Position numbers and translations under genes: made by a program. Shown here piece by piece: positions 9,751 through 18,445 of a stretch of DNA of 64,000 nt (within the stretch, counting starts at the first letter, position 1; every line of letters starts with the position of its first letter). The notes beneath the pieces were generated by a model. It was not told the origin of the DNA. It was given only the letters and a program-made list of their open reading frames with translations, and did no database searches. This DNA is from Pseudoalteromonas tunicata. GTDB lineage: Bacteria > Pseudomonadota > Gammaproteobacteria > Enterobacterales > Alteromonadaceae. The DNA lies in NCBI RefSeq assembly GCF_002310815.1, contig NZ_CP011032.1, forward strand, positions 1,280,001 through 1,344,000. The letters are read 5' to 3'.

Positions 9751-11124
9751 ATGTTTGAAAACTTACAGGAACGTTTAGGGAAAACCCTAAAGAACATTAG
9801 CGGCCGAGGTCGTTTAACTGAAGATAATATTAAAGATACCTTGCGAGAAGTGCGCATGGCACTGCTTGAAGCTGATGTTGCACTCCCTGTTGTACGTGAC
9901 TTTGTTAAAGTCGTTAAAGAGCGCGCAGTTGGTGTTGAAGTCACCAAAAGCCTGAGCCCAGGCCAAGTTTTTGTCAAAATTGTTCGTCAAGAACTTGAAA
10001 AAGCGATGGGTGAAGCCAACGAAGAGCTTAACTTAAATGCTCAGCCACCTGCAGTCATCATGATGGCAGGTTTGCAAGGTGCTGGTAAAACAACCAGCGT
10101 TGCCAAATTGGCTAAATTCTTAACTGAGCGCAAGAAAAAATCTGTGCTTGTTGTCAGTGCCGATGTTTATCGCCCTGCGGCAATAAAGCAGCTAGAAACA
10201 CTTGCCACAGAAGTTAAAGTCGAATTTTTCCCAAGTGATATTTCACAAAAGCCGATTGATATCGCCAATAATGCGATTAGTCACGCTAAACGTAAGTTTA
10301 TTGATGTTGTAATTGTTGATACTGCCGGTCGTTTGCATGTCGATAGCAACATGATGGACGAAATTAAAGCGCTTCATAGTGCAGTTAAACCAATCGAAAC
10401 CTTGTTTGTTGTTGATGCAATGACAGGTCAAGATGCCGCCAATACGGCTAAAGCATTTGATGAAGCATTACCACTGACAGGCGTGATTTTAACCAAAACC
10501 GATGGTGATGCCCGCGGTGGTGCTGCGTTGTCTATTCGTCATATTACCGGTAAACCAATCAAGTTTATGGGTGTAGGGGAGCGTACTGATGCACTTGAGC
10601 CATTTCATCCAGACCGCATTGCGTCACGTATTTTAGGGATGGGCGATGTACTTTCATTGATCGAAGAAGTCGAAATGAAAGTAGATAAAGAACAAGCTGC
10701 AAAAGTTGCCAATAAAGTACTTAAAGGTGATGATTTTACCCTTGAAGATTTTGCCGATCAGTTAAAGCAAATGAAAAATATGGGCGGAATGATGTCCATG
10801 CTTGATAAATTACCGGGCATGTCAAATTTACCTGATGCAGTTAAAAACCAAATGGGTGATAAATCATTCATCCAAATGGAGGCTATTATTAGCTCCATGA
10901 CAATGAAAGAGCGTTTACGCCCAGACATTATCAAAGGTTCTCGCAAAAAGCGTATAGCGTCAGGCTCAGGGACCCAAGTGCAAGATGTGAACAAGCTTTT
11001 GAAGCAGTTTACCCAAATGCAAAAAATGATGAAAAAGATGAAAGGCAAAGGCGGCATGATGAAAATGATGCGCGGAATGAAAAACATGATGCCACCAGGA
11101 ATGTTAGGTGGACCTAAGTTTTAA
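9751..11124 (+). CDS. ffh: Signal recognition particle GTPase Ffh
   Basis: Protein part of the signal recognition particle: it binds 4.5S RNA and hydrophobic signal sequences and delivers ribosomes to FtsY at the membrane. It has 457 residues, normal for the family. Order: N domain (1-90), G domain (about 95-295) with P-loop GLQGAGKTT, DVYRPAA, DTAGR and TKTDGDARGG, and the Met-rich M domain (about 300-457), whose C terminus is dominated by Met/Lys/Gly (KGKGGMMKMMRGMKNMM). It starts with ATG 9751 and has its own terminator, so it is separate from the rpsP operon that follows. Confidence 0.98.
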   Translation: MFENLQERLGKTLKNISGRGRLTEDNIKDTLREVRMALLEADVALPVVRDFVKVVKERAVGVEVTKSLSPGQVFVKIVRQELEKAMGEANEELNLNAQPPAVIMMAGLQGAGKTTSVAKLAKFLTERKKKSVLVVSADVYRPAAIKQLETLATEVKVEFFPSDISQKPIDIANNAISHAKRKFIDVVIVDTAGRLHVDSNMMDEIKALHSAVKPIETLFVVDAMTGQDAANTAKAFDEALPLTGVILTKTDGDARGGAALSIRHITGKPIKFMGVGERTDALEPFHPDRIASRILGMGDVLSLIEEVEMKVDKEQAAKVANKVLKGDDFTLEDFADQLKQMKNMGGMMSMLDKLPGMSNLPDAVKNQMGDKSFIQMEAIISSMTMKERLRPDIIKGSRKKRIASGSGTQVQDVNKLLKQFTQMQKMMKKMKGKGGMMKMMRGMKNMMPPGMLGGPKF

Positions 11125-11150
11125 TTCAGACTTTTTGTCATTAAAAAAAC

Positions 11151-11176
11151 AAAAAAGAGGTGAAAACCTCTTTTTT
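11151..11176 (+). terminator. Intrinsic terminator of ffh
   Basis: An 11-bp stem (AAAAAAGAGGT / ACCTCTTTTTT) with a GAAA tetraloop and a six-T tail, 26 bases after the ffh stop. Confidence 0.9.
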
Positions 11177-11274
11177 GCTATAAAAACATAAATTTAATTT
11201 TTTGGTAAAGTCGTTATAAAACAGTCGCTCTTCGTTTTATCACAATAAAAATAGCCATAAAACGCACTTCGAGC

Positions 11275-11302
11275 TTGCATTAAGAGCAAAAATTCGTACA
11301 AT
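11275..11302 (+). promoter_or_regulatory. Putative sigma-70 promoter of the rpsP operon
   Basis: TTGCAT (11275-11280) and TACAAT (11297-11302) are 16 bases apart. They are the best hexamer pair between the ffh terminator and rpsP, and leave a leader of about 60 bases that contains a small CTCTT-CGAA-AGGAG hairpin. Confidence 0.5.
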
Positions 11303-11367
11303 TCTCCAGCTCTTCGAAAGGAGAGTATTAATATTAATGAAAACAGTCAATCTATTTAGAGGACGGT

Positions 11368-11616
11368 ATGGTAACTATTCGTTTGCAACGTGGTGGCGCT
11401 AAAAAGCGTCCTTTCTATCAAATTGTGGTTGCGGATAGCCGTTTCTCGCGTGACGGTCGCTTCATCGAGAAAGTAGGTTTCTTTAACCCTATTGCTCAAG
11501 GTCAGGAAGAGAAAATCCGTGTTGATCTAACCCGTGTTGAACATTGGGTTGGTCAGGGTGCATCTCTTACAGATCGCGTAGCTAAAATTGTTAAAGACGC
11601 TCGTAAAGCGGCTTAA
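11368..11616 (+). CDS. rpsP: 30S ribosomal protein S16
   Basis: Small-subunit protein S16, 82 residues, the usual bacterial length. The family N terminus [18 protein letters not shown] is intact. It is the first gene of rpsP-rimM-trmD-rplS, the conserved gammaproteobacterial operon that couples ribosomal proteins to rRNA and tRNA maturation enzymes. ATG 11368 follows an AGAGGA ribosome site. Confidence 0.98.
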   Translation: MVTIRLQRGGAKKRPFYQIVVADSRFSRDGRFIEKVGFFNPIAQGQEEKIRVDLTRVEHWVGQGASLTDRVAKIVKDARKAA

Positions 11617-11633
11617 TAGGCGTAAGTGTAACC

Positions 11634-12164
11634 ATGAGTCTAGAGAACACCTCAATAGTAGTAGGAAAGCTCGGAGCCCCTTACGGTATAAAGGGCTGGC
11701 TTAAGGTACATTCATTTACTGATGATCCCGTAGGGATTTTCGATTTCAGCCCATGGTTGATAGGTCAACAAGGTAAATGGCAATCCTTTAAAGTGGTCGA
11801 CTGGCGTCGTCACAGTAAGGGATTTATCGCTAAGTTTGCGAACATAGATGATAGAGATCAGGCGCTTGTTTATACAAATGCTGAGATCTTTGTTGAGTTG
11901 TCGCAGCTACCAGAATTACCGCAAGGTGAATTCTATTGGCGAGACCTCATCGGTATGTCGGTTACAACTGATAAAGGTTATAGCTTAGGCATAGTTGATG
12001 ACTTGATGGAGACAGGATCAAATGATGTTTTAGTTGTTAAAGCTAACAACAACGACGGTTTTGGTCAGGCAGAGCGTCTCATCCCATTTTTAACAGATAC
12101 TGTTATTTTAAATGTGGATGCAGAAGCACGCCAAATTACGGTCGATTGGGATCCTAGCTTTTAA
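11634..12164 (+). CDS. rimM: 16S rRNA processing / 30S maturation factor RimM
   Basis: Assembly factor that binds S19 and helps mature the 30S head. It has 176 residues: the N-terminal RimM domain (about 8-90, with [15 protein letters not shown]) and a C-terminal PRC-barrel (about 100-172, with [11 protein letters not shown]). It starts 17 bases after rpsP, and its TAA stop overlaps the trmD ATG in the string TAATG, so translation is probably coupled. Confidence 0.97.
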   Translation: MSLENTSIVVGKLGAPYGIKGWLKVHSFTDDPVGIFDFSPWLIGQQGKWQSFKVVDWRRHSKGFIAKFANIDDRDQALVYTNAEIFVELSQLPELPQGEFYWRDLIGMSVTTDKGYSLGIVDDLMETGSNDVLVVKANNNDGFGQAERLIPFLTDTVILNVDAEARQITVDWDPSF

Positions 12165-12931
12165 TGGTAAAAGAATCACAGTTATGGGTTGGGGTGATAA
12201 GCCTTTTCCCTGAAATGTTTGATGCGATTACCAAGCAAGGCGTTACCGGTCGAGCAATGAAACACGGTTTAATCGATTTTAACTGTTGGAATCCGCGGGA
12301 TTATGCTTTAGATAAGCATCGTACTGTAGATGACCGTCCTTACGGGGGCGGACCTGGTATGTTAATGATGGTTGAACCACTGCAAAAAGCAATTGCGCAA
12401 GCAAAAGCGGCTGCAGGTGACGATGCAACTGTAATTTATATGTCGCCACAAGGGCGTAAATTAGATCAGCAAGGTGCGGCAGAACTTGCCACACATAAAA
12501 AACTGATCATCGTAGCGGGTCGCTATGAAGGTATAGATGAGCGAATTATAGAGTCATGTATCGATCAGGAATGGTCAATCGGTGATTTTATAATGAGTGG
12601 TGGTGAACTACCTGCAATGACATTAATCGACACAGTCGCTCGATTAATTCCTGGAGTGCTAGGTCACAATCAGTCAGCAGAGCAAGATTCATTTTCGGAT
12701 GGCTTGTTGGATTGTCCTCACTATACTCGGCCGGAAATATTGGATGGTAAACAAGTTCCTGCTGTTTTACTCAGCGGAAACCATCAAGAGATCGCGAAGT
12801 GGCGGCTAAAGCAGTCATTAGGGAGAACTTGGTTAAGACGTCCAGACTTGTTGTATAACCTAGCTCTGACTGAGGAGCAGACTGAGCTACTTGCTGAATT
12901 TCAGCAAGAACATAACTCTGTTTGTGGCTAG
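12164..12931 (+). CDS. trmD: tRNA (guanine37-N1)-methyltransferase TrmD
   Basis: SPOUT-class methyltransferase making m1G37 in tRNAs, which prevents +1 frameshifts. Length 255 is typical. Conserved stretches include [14 protein letters not shown] near 50-65, the knot region [12 protein letters not shown] (about 109-120) and [14 protein letters not shown] (about 130-145), which form the trefoil-knot AdoMet site. The start overlaps the rimM stop by one base. rplS follows after a 33-base gap. Confidence 0.98.
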   Translation: MVKESQLWVGVISLFPEMFDAITKQGVTGRAMKHGLIDFNCWNPRDYALDKHRTVDDRPYGGGPGMLMMVEPLQKAIAQAKAAAGDDATVIYMSPQGRKLDQQGAAELATHKKLIIVAGRYEGIDERIIESCIDQEWSIGDFIMSGGELPAMTLIDTVARLIPGVLGHNQSAEQDSFSDGLLDCPHYTRPEILDGKQVPAVLLSGNHQEIAKWRLKQSLGRTWLRRPDLLYNLALTEEQTELLAEFQQEHNSVCG

Positions 12932-12964
12932 AAGACAGTTACACCTAGGAAAGTGAGAAATATA

Positions 12965-13324
12965 ATGGCAAAAGTAAACCAAAATTTGATCAAAGTGCTC
13001 GAAGATGAGCAACTTAAGAGTGACGTACCTGCGTTTGGCCCTGGTGACACGGTTAACGTAAAAGTACGTATTAAAGAAGGTGATAAAGAGCGTCTACAGG
13101 CGTTCGAAGGTGTGGTTATTGCTAAGCGTAACCGCGGTTTACACTCATCTTTCACAGTTCGTAAAATTTCGAACGGTGAAGGTGTTGAGCGTGTATTCCA
13201 AACACATAGCCCTTTAATCGATAGCGTAGAAGTTAAACGCCGTGGTGCGGTTCGCCGTGCTAAGCTTTACTACTTACGTGAGCGTTCTGGTAAATCTGCA
13301 CGTATTCGTGAGAAACTTAACTAA
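12965..13324 (+). CDS. rplS: 50S ribosomal protein L19
   Basis: Large-subunit protein at the 30S interface, 119 residues. The family features [16 protein letters not shown] and [17 protein letters not shown] are present. The frame is open from 12953, but ATG 12965 gives the standard [11 protein letters not shown] terminus and follows an AGGAAAGTGAG ribosome site. It is the last gene of the rpsP operon and is closed by a strong terminator. Confidence 0.97.
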   Translation: MAKVNQNLIKVLEDEQLKSDVPAFGPGDTVNVKVRIKEGDKERLQAFEGVVIAKRNRGLHSSFTVRKISNGEGVERVFQTHSPLIDSVEVKRRGAVRRAKLYYLRERSGKSARIREKLN

Positions 13325-13347
13325 TACGTCTGATTTTTCAGAAAGCA

Positions 13348-13386
13348 AAACAGGCCGGTGTCGTAAGATATCGGCCTGTTTCGTTT
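13348..13386 (+). terminator. Intrinsic terminator of the rpsP-rplS operon
   Basis: A long stem (AAACAGGCCGGTGTC paired with GATATCGGCCTGTTT, two G-T pairs) with a GTAA loop, followed by CGTTTT. It starts 24 bases after the rplS stop. Confidence 0.9.
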
Positions 13387-13490
13387 TCAGCATAAAAATA
13401 ATCACTAATCTGATTTTCAGGGTTTTACTTAATCAGCAAACTTGATACCATCTGTAATTATTAATTTACTACTGTAAAATAAAGTTTACT

Positions 13491-14630
13491 ATGTCATCAC
13501 CCCTTCAAATACAACTGACTGAATTACGTGATCAAATCGATCAGTGTGATACACAATTAGTTGAAATGCTTGCGCGACGCAATAAATTAACAGAGCAGGT
13601 CGGTCAGTTAAAAAAAGAATTTGGTTCACCAGTTTATGTGCCTGCCCGTGAAGCCCAACTAATAACTGCGCGCAGAGAGCAAGCCAATCAATATGGTGTG
13701 AATCCTGATTTAGTTGAAGATATTTTACGTCGTATGATGCGAGAGTCGTATCAAAATCAGCAAGCCGAGCTCGCTTGTGTTGCCCCTGATATCTCACCTT
13801 GTGTCATCGTGGGTGGAGAAGGTGCGATGGGCAGATTATTTGCTCGCCAGCTTAGTCGCTCAGGCATTGAAGTGCGCATCTTAGACAAAGCACAACAAGC
13901 AGATCAGCAAGCCATTCTTGATGGTGCTAAGTTAGTGTTAATTTCTGTGCCAATTAATGCAGTAGTTAATGTAGTTGCAAAGCTCCCTAAACTAGCTGCG
14001 GATTGTTTGTTAGTTGATATTACCAGTGTGAAACAAAAACCGCTTGAAGCCATGCTCAGTCACCATCAAGGGGAAGTTTTAGGCTTACATCCAATGTTTG
14101 GCCCTGATATTGAACATTGGGTGAAACAAACGATTGTTGTATGCCAAGGACGCGGTGGCGAAAAAAGTACTCAATTACTCAACCAGCTTGCTATCTGGGG
14201 CAGTCAGTTAGTCGAAATGCCAGCAGACAAACATGATGAAGCAATGCAAATTGTGCAAGTGATGCGCCATCTAACCACTTTTGTTTATGGCCAATTTTTA
14301 GCAAAACAACCACATAGCCTTGATGAAATTAAACTGTGCTCATCACCAATATATCAGTTAGAGCTTATGATGGTTGGACGCTTATTTGCTCAGTCGCCAG
14401 AGCTTTATACCGACATTATGATGGCTCAATTTGATAATGTTGCACCTTTGCTAACATCTTACCAAGAGACTTATCAAGCTACGTTAGATAAGCTTAAAGA
14501 GGGTGATAAAGAGGGATTAATGGCTGCTTTTTCTGAAGCTAAAACGTTTTTCTCTGATTCGGCGCAGCACTTTTTAACTCAAAGCAAAGCGTTACTTAAT
14601 AAAGCAAATGATGCCAAAGTGCTTGATTAA
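13491..14630 (+). CDS. tyrA: Bifunctional chorismate mutase / prephenate dehydrogenase (T-protein)
   Basis: Two steps of tyrosine synthesis: chorismate to prephenate, then NAD-dependent oxidation to 4-hydroxyphenylpyruvate. It has 379 residues, close to the E. coli protein. The AroQ-type chorismate mutase domain occupies about 1-90 (LRDQIDQCDTQLVEMLARR) and the dehydrogenase about 100-379, beginning with a dinucleotide fold VIVGGEGAMGRLFARQL and containing LGLHPMFGPD. It stands alone between the rplS terminator and the convergent sap operon. The upstream A/T-rich stretch shows no clear ribosome site beyond TAAAG. Feedback by tyrosine is usual for the family but not visible here. Confidence 0.97.
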   Translation: MSSPLQIQLTELRDQIDQCDTQLVEMLARRNKLTEQVGQLKKEFGSPVYVPAREAQLITARREQANQYGVNPDLVEDILRRMMRESYQNQQAELACVAPDISPCVIVGGEGAMGRLFARQLSRSGIEVRILDKAQQADQQAILDGAKLVLISVPINAVVNVVAKLPKLAADCLLVDITSVKQKPLEAMLSHHQGEVLGLHPMFGPDIEHWVKQTIVVCQGRGGEKSTQLLNQLAIWGSQLVEMPADKHDEAMQIVQVMRHLTTFVYGQFLAKQPHSLDEIKLCSSPIYQLELMMVGRLFAQSPELYTDIMMAQFDNVAPLLTSYQETYQATLDKLKEGDKEGLMAAFSEAKTFFSDSAQHFLTQSKALLNKANDAKVLD

Positions 14631-14641
14631 AAAGATTTAAG

Positions 14642-14666
14642 AAAGCAGGTTAATACCTACTTTTTA
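14642..14666 (+). terminator. Probable terminator of tyrA
   Basis: An 8-bp stem with one mismatch (AAGCAGGT / ACCTACTT), a TAAT loop and a five-T run, 12 bases after the tyrA stop. The mismatch makes it weaker than the other terminators here. Confidence 0.6.
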
Positions 14667-14777
14667 TTTATGGCACTTAAACTTAGGTTATCTCGTTTGT
14701 TTAATTAACCCAATGCGAGATAAAATATACTTTTAATTCAATCTGTTGGTAAATCTCTTATCCAGAGCTGAGATTAA

Positions 14778-15539
14778 TTAAAAATTAATAAGTCGCTGGG
14801 TAATTAAAGACTGTGGATTATTAAAAACGTCTTCAGTTAAGCCTGCCTCAACAATCTGACCATGATCCATCACGATAATATGGTCGCTCATATGACGAAC
14901 CATACTCAAATGATGGGTGATCAGCACATAACTGAGATTTATTTCTTTTTGTAATTTGAGTAATAAATTCATAGTTTGGGCACGAACTGATGGATCAAGT
15001 GCTGACAATGCTTCATCAAGCACAACAACTTTTGGATCTAAAATTAATGCTCGCGCAAGTGCGACGCGCTGTAATTGGCCGCCTGAAAACATATGTGGAT
15101 AGTAGGTTTGATGTTCGGTTAATAAACCCACTTTTAACAGCGTGGTATTTATTTTGAATTGCCGCTCTGCTTGGTCTAAAGCAGTATTAAGTGACAATAT
15201 TTCATGCAGCGTTCGTCCTATTGGCACACTTGGATTGAGCGAACGAGTCGGATCTTGAAAAATAAGCCGAATGTCACAATAGTTTTTTGTTCTATGACCT
15301 GCATTTTCTATTATTTCACCTTCAAGTAAAATCTGGCCTTTATCACCACGCTCTGCACCGGCTAAAATTTTTGCTAAGGTGCTTTTCCCTGAACCTGTTT
15401 CACCAATGATGGCAATGGTTTCTCCGGCATTTAAACAAAAAGAAATATCCGATAACACCTGAAGTTTTTTAGTGCGAAACAATCCAGCCCGTACAATAAA
15501 TTCTTTGCTAAGGGCTTGTACCTTCAATACCGGCTGCAT
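14778..15539 (-). CDS. sapF: Peptide ABC transporter ATP-binding protein SapF
   Basis: One of two ATPases of the Sap (Dpp/Opp-like) importer, tied in enterobacteria and Haemophilus to antimicrobial-peptide resistance, haem uptake and, through SapD, Trk potassium uptake. It has 253 residues with Walker A GETGSGKSTLAK, signature FSGGQLQRVALARAL, Walker B VVLDEALSALD and switch His in LITHHLSM. It is the last gene of sapABCDF; its ATG overlaps the sapD stop. The transported substrate in this organism is not known. Confidence 0.95.
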   Translation of the reverse strand: MQPVLKVQALSKEFIVRAGLFRTKKLQVLSDISFCLNAGETIAIIGETGSGKSTLAKILAGAERGDKGQILLEGEIIENAGHRTKNYCDIRLIFQDPTRSLNPSVPIGRTLHEILSLNTALDQAERQFKINTTLLKVGLLTEHQTYYPHMFSGGQLQRVALARALILDPKVVVLDEALSALDPSVRAQTMNLLLKLQKEINLSYVLITHHLSMVRHMSDHIIVMDHGQIVEAGLTEDVFNNPQSLITQRLINF

Positions 15540-16531
15540 TAACTCACATCCTTAATTAACGGGAAATGACAAGCGTAACTATGAGCATGATATTTGGTTA
15601 AAGTCGGGGTCATTACGCATGCTTTTTGTGCTTGTGGACAGCGTGGGCCTAAGCGACAGCCTATTGGTAAATGGTGCAATGTAGGGATAGTGCCTTTAAG
15701 AGCGTAAATTTCACCTTTATGTTGTAGCCCAATATTATATTCAGGCAAACTTTTTAGTAAGGCTTGTGTGTATGGGTGATGAGGCGCTTCAAAAATTTGC
15801 TTTGTAGGACCTGCTTCGACCATTTGCCCACAGTACAAAACATGAATGCAATGAGTCCAGCTTACTAGCTCTTCTAGTTCATGAGAAATCATTAGAATCG
15901 ACATGTTTTTTAGTAAGTTTAAACTTTTGAGTAATCGAAAAACTTGCGCACGCGTGGTGCTTTCAAGAGCCGTTGTTGGTTCATCGGCTATCAATAGGCT
16001 TGGTTTGCGAGCAATTGCCATTGCAATCATTACTTTTTGGCAAATACCCTCAGAAAGTTCATGCGGGTAACTGTCTAAAATAGTCTTATGTTCTCGAATA
16101 CCCACTTTGTGAAGTAACGCGCGGGCTAATTTTTTACGTTGAGCATTTTTTTGCCAAAAAAAGCCAGTTAAATCAGAGCTAGGAATACTTTCTTCTATTT
16201 GTTCGAAAATTTTTGTGGTTGGGTCAAGACATCTACTTGGTTCTTGGTAAATCATGGCAATATCTTGGCTAATAATTTTTCGGCGTTTTTCTGGGCTCAA
16301 TCGCATTAAATCAATGCCACGCCAATGCATTCGATCGGCGGTAATTTTCCAGCGCTCGTTTAATACCCCTACAATTGCTTTCGCAATCAGGCTTTTTCCC
16401 GAACCGGATTCACCTACTAGCGCATGTACTTCACCTTCTTTTAGGCTGAGATTAACTTTATCAACCGCTCGTATGATGGTGCCACCGGTTTCTAGTTCAA
16501 TAGTGAGATTACGAATATCGAGTAATTGCAT
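15539..16531 (-). CDS. sapD: Peptide ABC transporter ATP-binding protein SapD
   Basis: Second Sap ATPase, 330 residues. Walker A GESGSGKSLIAK, signature LSEGICQKVMIAMAIA (a variant of the usual SGGxxQR), Walker B LLIADEPTTALE, and a C-terminal Opp/Dpp-type domain with four cysteines (CRLGPRCPQAQKAC, then SYAC) of the kind that binds an Fe-S cluster or metal in DppD relatives. The signature LSEGICQK departs from LSGGQ as in other SapD proteins. It overlaps sapC and sapF by a base or so, so it is cotranscribed. Confidence 0.95.
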   Translation of the reverse strand: MQLLDIRNLTIELETGGTIIRAVDKVNLSLKEGEVHALVGESGSGKSLIAKAIVGVLNERWKITADRMHWRGIDLMRLSPEKRRKIISQDIAMIYQEPSRCLDPTTKIFEQIEESIPSSDLTGFFWQKNAQRKKLARALLHKVGIREHKTILDSYPHELSEGICQKVMIAMAIARKPSLLIADEPTTALESTTRAQVFRLLKSLNLLKNMSILMISHELEELVSWTHCIHVLYCGQMVEAGPTKQIFEAPHHPYTQALLKSLPEYNIGLQHKGEIYALKGTIPTLHHLPIGCRLGPRCPQAQKACVMTPTLTKYHAHSYACHFPLIKDVS

Positions 16532-17424
16532 TACACTGTTCTCCGTTTTTGTAGTGCTAAACGTAAGCCATCACCAACTAAATTAGTTGAAAGAACAGCA
16601 AGAAAAAGCAAAATACCTGGCAAAGCGACGGTCCAAGGAGCTAAATAAATCAATCCTAAGTTTTGCGCTAAAATAGCCCCCCACTCAGCTGTTGGAGGTT
16701 GTGCTCCAAGCTTCAAAAAGCCTAAAGCTGCAATATCCAAAATCGCTGTTGATAAAGACATAGTAAAAATAACGACAATTTGTTCATATATATTGGGAAA
16801 AATACCACAGGTAAGTATTTGCCATTTGTTGGCCCCATCGAGCTTTTGTGCGGTGATGTAATCTTTATTGAGTTCTTGAACAACCAAATTACGAACAGAA
16901 TGAATATATTGTGGTAATAAAGATAAAATAATAGCCCACACGGTATTAAGTAAACCAGGTCCTAAAATTGCCACTATGATGATAGCGAGCAATAACGATG
17001 GAATAGACAAGGTTACATCAAGTAAGTGATTTAAAAAGCTTGAGCGAACGCCACGAGTTAATCCTGCAAGTACTCCTAAAAATACACCAATAATTGTGGT
17101 TATAAGCGCTGCTAATATTGACAAACCAAAGGTATAAGTTGCGCCATTCATTAAGCGTGACAGCATATCTCGACCTAAATCATCAGTGCCCAGAATAAAA
17201 TGCACACTTCCTTCATCATCCCAAGAGGGGGGAAGGAGTAACGCGTGACCATGTTGTTCATTGATGCCATAAGGCGAAATAATTGGCGCTAATAAGGCCA
17301 GTACCGCCAAAATCAAAAATAACCATAAGCCAACAAGCGCGATATGATTATCTTTAAAGGATAGCCAAAGCTGTTTAATTGGCGATTTATTCTGCTCTTC
17401 ATCATACAGTTTAAACTTTGCCAT
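16531..17424 (-). CDS. sapC: Peptide ABC transporter permease SapC
   Basis: Inner-membrane permease, 297 residues, of the OppC/DppC type. It has an N-terminal membrane segment (about 28-50), a periplasmic part with GTDDLGRDMLSRLMNGA, and a five-helix permease core including the EAA-like loop ITAQKLDGANKWQI. The frame is open to 17559 inside sapB, but that extension is a shadow of sapB; MAKFKLYDEE from ATG 17424 is the expected N terminus. It overlaps the end of sapB by 14 bases. Confidence 0.93.
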   Translation of the reverse strand: MAKFKLYDEEQNKSPIKQLWLSFKDNHIALVGLWLFLILAVLALLAPIISPYGINEQHGHALLLPPSWDDEGSVHFILGTDDLGRDMLSRLMNGATYTFGLSILAALITTIIGVFLGVLAGLTRGVRSSFLNHLLDVTLSIPSLLLAIIIVAILGPGLLNTVWAIILSLLPQYIHSVRNLVVQELNKDYITAQKLDGANKWQILTCGIFPNIYEQIVVIFTMSLSTAILDIAALGFLKLGAQPPTAEWGAILAQNLGLIYLAPWTVALPGILLFLAVLSTNLVGDGLRLALQKRRTV

Positions 17425-18445
17425 GAGCTTGATTCCGGCTAATTGGGTCAAAAAGAGTGTGCAACATATCAGCAATAATAGTGGCAATGATGATGAACAT
17501 GGACACAGCGAGTAACCCACCTTGAATGGCTGGGTAATCGCGTTGGTAAATACTATCAATTAACCACCGACCAACCCCAGGCCAGGAGAAAATAACTTCG
17601 GTCACCATTGCTAAGGTTATCAGGGTGCTAAATTGCAAACCAATTTGTTTGATAACCGGTAATAAGGCATTTCGTAGTGCATGATGATAAATAAGTTGTG
17701 GTCGGGTTAGGCCTTTGGCGCGAGCGGTTTTAATGTAATTTTGTTCTAGTACATCAAGCATAGAGTCGCGAGTGAAACGAACGAGCACCGTAGTTGGATA
17801 TGTAGCTAGCACTAAGGTTGGGAGTGTTAAATGGTGCAGTGCATTTAATAACGCTTGTTCAGTATAAGGGCTGTTAGAGAGTAAAATATCAATAATTATA
17901 AAATGAGTTTGTTCAGGAATTTCATACAATAAGCTTAGCCTGCCCGACATGGGTAATAAGCCTAGCTGTAAGCAAAAAACCATAATTAAAATCAAAGCCA
18001 GCCAAAACACAGGAGTAGAATAAGCCATCAAAGTAAGGGCATTGATTAATTTTTCGGGCCATTTTTTATGGTAAGCGGCTGCGATAATTCCTGCTGGCAC
18101 ACCTACTACCACAGAGACAAATAATGCGTACACTGATAATTCTAACGTTGCCGGAAAAAGCGACTTGATTTGTTTAATAACCGCCTCACCAGAGGCGAGT
18201 GAAAGCCCCCAATCACCATGAATAATACGCTCTACAAACGCAAAATACTGCACTACATAGCTTTCGTTATAGCGGTATTTAATAATCAGATCATTGGTTT
18301 GGTCTATGGTTGGGTTTTGCAAACCACTTAAATTAACCAAGGCGTTGCCTGGAAATAAATAACTGAGTGAAAAAGTAAACATGCTCAGTAGTAAAGTCAT
18401 AAAGCACAGCAGGGTTAAGCGGCGTAGTAAATATTCACGTAGCAT
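17411..18445 (-). CDS. sapB: Peptide ABC transporter permease SapB
   Basis: Partner permease, 344 residues, of the OppB/DppB type. It has an N-terminal helix (about 9-30), a permease core from about residue 95, and the coupling loop IKTARAKGLTRPQLIYHHALRN shortened here to its key part KTARAKGL, followed by the family end PGVGRWLIDSIYQRDYP. It starts exactly at the sapA stop (shared bases at 18445), which implies translational coupling. Confidence 0.94.
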   Translation of the reverse strand: MLREYLLRRLTLLCFMTLLLSMFTFSLSYLFPGNALVNLSGLQNPTIDQTNDLIIKYRYNESYVVQYFAFVERIIHGDWGLSLASGEAVIKQIKSLFPATLELSVYALFVSVVVGVPAGIIAAAYHKKWPEKLINALTLMAYSTPVFWLALILIMVFCLQLGLLPMSGRLSLLYEIPEQTHFIIIDILLSNSPYTEQALLNALHHLTLPTLVLATYPTTVLVRFTRDSMLDVLEQNYIKTARAKGLTRPQLIYHHALRNALLPVIKQIGLQFSTLITLAMVTEVIFSWPGVGRWLIDSIYQRDYPAIQGGLLAVSMFIIIATIIADMLHTLFDPISRNQAHGKV